In this document: positions 5,804 through 6,491 of the stretch, one piece after another | Numbering within the stretch: the stretch's first letter is position 1 | How the letters are laid out: every line of letters begins with the position of its first letter | NCBI GenBank assembly: GCA_012510745.1 | Contig: JAAZHK010000023.1 | Coordinates: 1 to 6,491, forward strand | Direction of reading: 5' to 3' | Source of the DNA: Mycoplasmatota bacterium | Lineage (GTDB): Bacteria; Bacillota_I; Bacilli_A; RF39; UBA660 | Length of the DNA: 6,491 nucleotides | Translations under genes and position numbers: made by a program | The notes under the pieces: generated by a model | Seen by the model: only the letters and a program-made list of their open reading frames with translations | The model's database searches: none | Told to the model about the DNA's origin: nothing

Positions 5804-6263
5804 TAGTATCACTCCTTATAAATATAATAATAATTAATATAGTACCAATCACAATAAAACAATCTGCTAAATTAAATACTGGATAATTATAATTAAAAAT
5901 TAAAATATCAATAAAATCAATAACATAACCTAAAAAAAGGCGGTCAATTAAATTACCTATCAAGCCTCCTAATAAAAATGAAAACGCTATTACAAGAGGT
6001 ATAGTAAGTTGATCTTTTATTTTATATAAATACTTAATTATATATATTAAAACTAAAATACCAATAAGACTAATAATATATAATTGATTATTTAAAATTC
6101 CCCAAGCAGCACCTTTATTATAAATATAAGTTATTTTAATATAAGGCTCAATAATATTAATACTTTGATATAAATCCATTTTAATAGTAATAAAATATTT
6201 ACTCAATTGATCTAATATAATCCATATAAAAGATAGACCAAATAAATAATATAATTTTTTCAT
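5775..6263 (-). CDS. lspA: Lipoprotein signal peptidase LspA (signal peptidase II)
   Basis: The 162-residue polytopic membrane aspartyl protease removes the signal peptide from prolipoproteins after diacylglyceryl transfer. Four membrane helices are visible (about 6-24, 61-79, 88-105, 130-149). Family motifs are DQLSKYF (18-24), YNKGAAWGIL (48-57), GGLIGNLIDRLFLGYVIDF (99-117; catalytic D107) and PVFNLADC (128-135; catalytic D134). Length is typical. The C-terminal tail SDTNERYSKRRN is basic and cytoplasmic, and its coding end overlaps rluD by 29 bases, as in the Bacillus lspA-ylyB pair. The ATG at 6261-6263 has GGGAG 6 bases upstream. It is transcribed from its own extended -10 promoter just after the terminator of the preceding gene. 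Identification is secure. Confidence 0.96.
   Translation of the reverse strand: MKKLYYLFGLSFIWIILDQLSKYFITIKMDLYQSINIIEPYIKITYIYNKGAAWGILNNQLYIISLIGILVLIYIIKYLYKIKDQLTIPLVIAFSFLLGGLIGNLIDRLFLGYVIDFIDILIFNYNYPVFNLADCFIVIGTILIIIIFIRSDTNERYSKRRN
5812..5817 (-). promoter_or_regulatory. Ribosome binding site of rluD, deciding the ATG start
   Basis: The minus strand reads AAGGAG, eight bases before the ATG at 5801-5803 and inside the last codons of lspA. The upstream in-frame GTG (5810-5812) shares a base with it and so is an unlikely start. Confidence 0.85.
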
Positions 6264-6284
6264 AATAATCTCCCGTTAATGTAT

Positions 6285-6293
6285 ATTTTAACA
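6285..6293 (-). promoter_or_regulatory. Extended -10 promoter of lspA-rluD
   Basis: The minus strand reads TGT-TAAAAT, an extended -10 element, in the gap between the upstream terminator and lspA. The -35 position falls in a T-run from the terminator and is poor. The expected start near 6278 gives a leader of about 15 bases. Confidence 0.45.
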
Positions 6294-6306
6294 TATTTTA
6301 AGACAT

Positions 6307-6334
6307 AAAAAAAGTTATAACTAAGTATAACTTT
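6307..6334 (-). terminator. Intrinsic terminator of the gene at the right edge
   Basis: The minus-strand RNA forms a perfect 9-base-pair stem, AAAGUUAUA with UAUAACUUU, around the loop CUUAGU, followed directly by UUUU so that the U-run is seven long. It begins nine bases after the stop codon at 6344-6346. The stem is AT-rich and so weak in energy, but position and shape are right. Confidence 0.7.
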
Positions 6335-6343
6335 AATCTTTTA

Positions 6344-6490
6344 TTAATTACAATTCTCTATACAAGTATACCCACCATTTCCATTTAAAATATATTTTCT
6401 AGCATAAGATCCTGCCCAAGAAGCATCAAATGTTTCTGGTATTGATAAATGATTTATGTAAAAAGTACAAGTCGATTCACGATAATCACA
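6344..6490 (-). CDS. C-terminus of an unidentified cysteine-containing protein (partial, N-terminus off the right edge)
   Basis: This minus-strand frame is open from the window edge to tandem stops TAA TAA at 6341-6346 and gives 48 residues, from CDYRESTC to GGYTCIENCN. The terminator nine bases later and the absence of stops support a real gene end. It holds four cysteines spaced C-x6-C then C-x3-C near the end, plus many aromatic and small polar residues (FDASWAGSYARKY, NGNGGY). This is the look of an exported, disulfide-containing domain, but no family is recognised and no membrane segment lies in the visible part. It is a separate transcription unit from lspA. A secreted or surface protein is the best guess and is inference only. 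Confidence 0.6.
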   Translation of the reverse strand, partial: CDYRESTCTFYINHLSIPETFDASWAGSYARKYILNGNGGYTCIENCN

Positions 6491-6491
6491 A

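Noticed and set aside
5804..5812. GTG start giving a longer RluD (three extra residues)
   Set aside because: It touches the SD AAGGAG, whose spacing fits the ATG at 5801-5803.
1..6491. CRISPR array, insertion sequence, attachment site, tRNA or defence system
   Set aside because: No regularly spaced repeats, transposase-like frames, terminal inverted repeats or cloverleaf-like sequence were seen. Nearly every base lies in an identifiable gene or short gap.

Overview
The window is very AT-rich (clearly below 30 percent GC by eye). Its gene families and gene order are those of a low-GC Firmicute. The compact proteins and extreme AT bias suggest a gut-type, reduced-genome Bacilli/Mollicutes-related lineage (RF39- or Erysipelotrichales-like); that placement is inference. 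TGA serves as a stop (ireB) and tryptophan is written TGG, so the Mycoplasma-type code is not in use.

Layout, reading the minus strand from right to left: (1) 6344-6490 is the last 48 residues of an unidentified cysteine-containing protein, followed by an intrinsic terminator. (2) lspA and rluD form a two-gene unit, the same neighbours as lspA-ylyB in Bacillus. (3) A lone plus-strand gene, 4467-4919, encodes a TspO/MBR membrane protein whose stop overlaps that of rluD. (4) Divergent from it is a rhomboid protease with a long soluble N-terminal region, resembling B. subtilis YqgP without its C-terminal part. (5) A second minus-strand operon starts at a good promoter around 3192-3220: ireB, ruvX, yrzB (DUF1292), mltG, trmR and a U32-family trhP1-like gene cut by the left edge. 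This is the classic Firmicutes order, except that alaS, normally first, is not there.

How the genes work together: ireB links to PASTA-kinase control of the envelope, mltG to the length of peptidoglycan strands, and lspA to lipoprotein maturation, so an envelope theme runs through the window. trmR plus the U32 gene make up the methoxyuridine-34 tRNA wobble modification route, and rluD modifies 23S rRNA, giving a second theme of RNA modification. RuvX is a RuvC-fold nuclease or resolvase-like protein.

I see no CRISPR array, insertion sequence, prophage, tRNA, rRNA or clearly new defence system. The unusual points are modest: a tryptophan-poor TspO lying between opposing genes with no terminator, a palindromic -10 region shared by divergent genes, a hairpin spanning the yrzB stop just before the mltG ribosome binding site, and the unknown secreted-looking C-terminus at the right edge. 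No gap between genes exceeds 300 bases.
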